A stretch of DNA of 64,000 bases from Ruegeria sp. HKCCD4315 (GTDB taxonomy: Bacteria; Pseudomonadota; Alphaproteobacteria; Rhodobacterales; Rhodobacteraceae): contig NZ_WVRN01000001.1 in assembly GCF_013112245.1 (NCBI RefSeq), positions 562,501 to 626,500 of the forward strand, in the 5' to 3' direction. The notes below the pieces were generated by a model. The model did no database searches and had not been told where the DNA came from. It worked only from the letters and a program-made list of their open reading frames with translations. Position numbers and translations under genes: made by a program. Below are positions 63,578-64,000 of this stretch, one piece after another. The number at the start of each line of letters is the position of its first letter. The stretch's first letter is position 1.

Positions 63578-64000
63578 TTACCGTGTTTCGACCGCCAGGG
63601 ATTGGGCACGGTTTTCCCAGCCTACCTGTTCCAGTTCCGGTGTGTCTGATACCTGTTCAGGCCATCCGACGCAGAAGTATCCGATCAGTCGCCAGTCTTC
63701 CGGCACGCTCAGATCGCGTATCATTTGCTCGGGATCCAGGATCGACACCCAACCCAGTCCCAACCCCTCGGCCCGCAAGGCCAGCCAGAACAGTGTGATT
63801 GCCGAAACAACAGAGTAACGCCGCATCTCGGGCATTGTGCCCGCACCCAGCCCCATGCCTTTGTCGGTGCTGTCGTCGCAGAATACAGCCAGTTGCACGG
63901 GGGCCTCTTGCATCCCGGACAGTTTCAGGCGGCTGTAAAGCTGCGCCTTGTCGCCGGAATACCCCGCCAGCGCATCATCGTTGGCAGTTTGGAAATTCTT
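63578..64000 (-). CDS. bluB: 5,6-dimethylbenzimidazole synthase BluB, 3' part
   Basis: The last 140 codons of a nitroreductase-fold enzyme; the 5' end is beyond 64000. The frame stays open to the window edge. REAPVQLAVFCD-like wording (QEAPVQLAVFCDD), the RRYSVVSAITLFWLALRAEG helix and GLGWVSILDPEQM mark BluB, which cuts FMNH2 with oxygen to make the lower ligand of vitamin B12. Confidence 0.88.
   Translation of the reverse strand, partial: KNFQTANDDALAGYSGDKAQLYSRLKLSGMQEAPVQLAVFCDDSTDKGMGLGAGTMPEMRRYSVVSAITLFWLALRAEGLGLGWVSILDPEQMIRDLSVPEDWRLIGYFCVGWPEQVSDTPELEQVGWENRAQSLAVETR

Overview
The window looks like chromosomal DNA of a marine roseobacter-type alphaproteobacterium (Rhodobacteraceae). 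The pointers are a MipZ division-plane ATPase, malonyl-CoA synthetase MatB, malyl-CoA lyase Mcl1, a taurine:pyruvate aminotransferase-like enzyme, HlyU, DUF1244, a rimM/trmD/rplS/rpmE neighbourhood and a 33-nt intergenic repeat I remember from this family. The species is not determinable by reading alone.

Layout. 1-1.57 kb: 3' part of a 23S rRNA, 5S rRNA and initiator tRNA-fMet, the end of an rrn operon. 1.9-24.3 kb: an enzyme-rich accessory block of three LysR-flanked catabolic operons. (A) Minus strand, 8.2 to 1.9 kb: Rieske oxygenase, class II aldolase, enoyl-CoA hydratase-like protein, CaiB-type CoA-transferase, alpha/beta hydrolase, then a choline-sulfatase-like enzyme. (B) Plus strand, 10.2-15.9 kb: aldehyde dehydrogenase, M19-like protein, an unrecognised 562-residue protein, DUF3726 protein, Ldh-family dehydrogenase, almost all with overlapping start and stop codons. 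(C) Minus strand, 23.3 to 16.1 kb: isopropylmalate-dehydrogenase-like enzyme, choline-dehydrogenase-like GMC flavoprotein, aldehyde dehydrogenase, a coupled 45-residue ORF, MmgE/PrpD protein, non-pyrrolysine MttB-family protein. Several members belong to families that act on betaines, choline or carnitine, so a quaternary-amine or related N-methyl substrate is a reasonable but untested hypothesis. There is no transporter in the block.

24.5-27.8 kb: zinc uptake locus, znuA divergent from zur-znuC-znuB, with His/Asp-rich repeats in ZnuA and at the ZnuC C-terminus. 27.8-31.3 kb: matB, a LysE exporter divergent from an Lrp regulator, and a secreted PA14-like protein. 31.3-35.5 kb: mcl1, and a dgcN-dgcA-D-aminotransferase operon for D-glutamate/D-amino acid turnover. 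35.5-40.8 kb: DUF1244, a small membrane protein, N-formylglutamate amidohydrolase, pyruvate kinase, a universal stress protein and an alanine/sodium symporter. 41-42.7 kb: rpmI-rplT, followed by a phytanoyl-CoA-dioxygenase-like gene that is bracketed by a repeat of the rplT 3' end and terminator, suggesting insertion at that point.

42.8-47.1 kb: DUF3124 protein, aminotransferase, acyl-CoA synthetase, DOPA-dioxygenase-like protein. 47.1-54.5 kb: homogentisate catabolism operon (hmgA, LysE exporter, fahA, metallo-beta-lactamase-like protein, FAD monooxygenase, DUF2783, maiA) under a divergent MarR regulator. 54.6-58.9 kb: class III nucleotide cyclase, HlyU, MipZ, an AEC transporter and a VOC protein. 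58.9-64 kb: rpmE, rplS, a GH25 lysozyme lipoprotein, a small lipoprotein, then trmD, a sulfotransferase-like gene, rimM, an unlisted 49-residue membrane ORF and the 3' part of bluB, which runs off the window.
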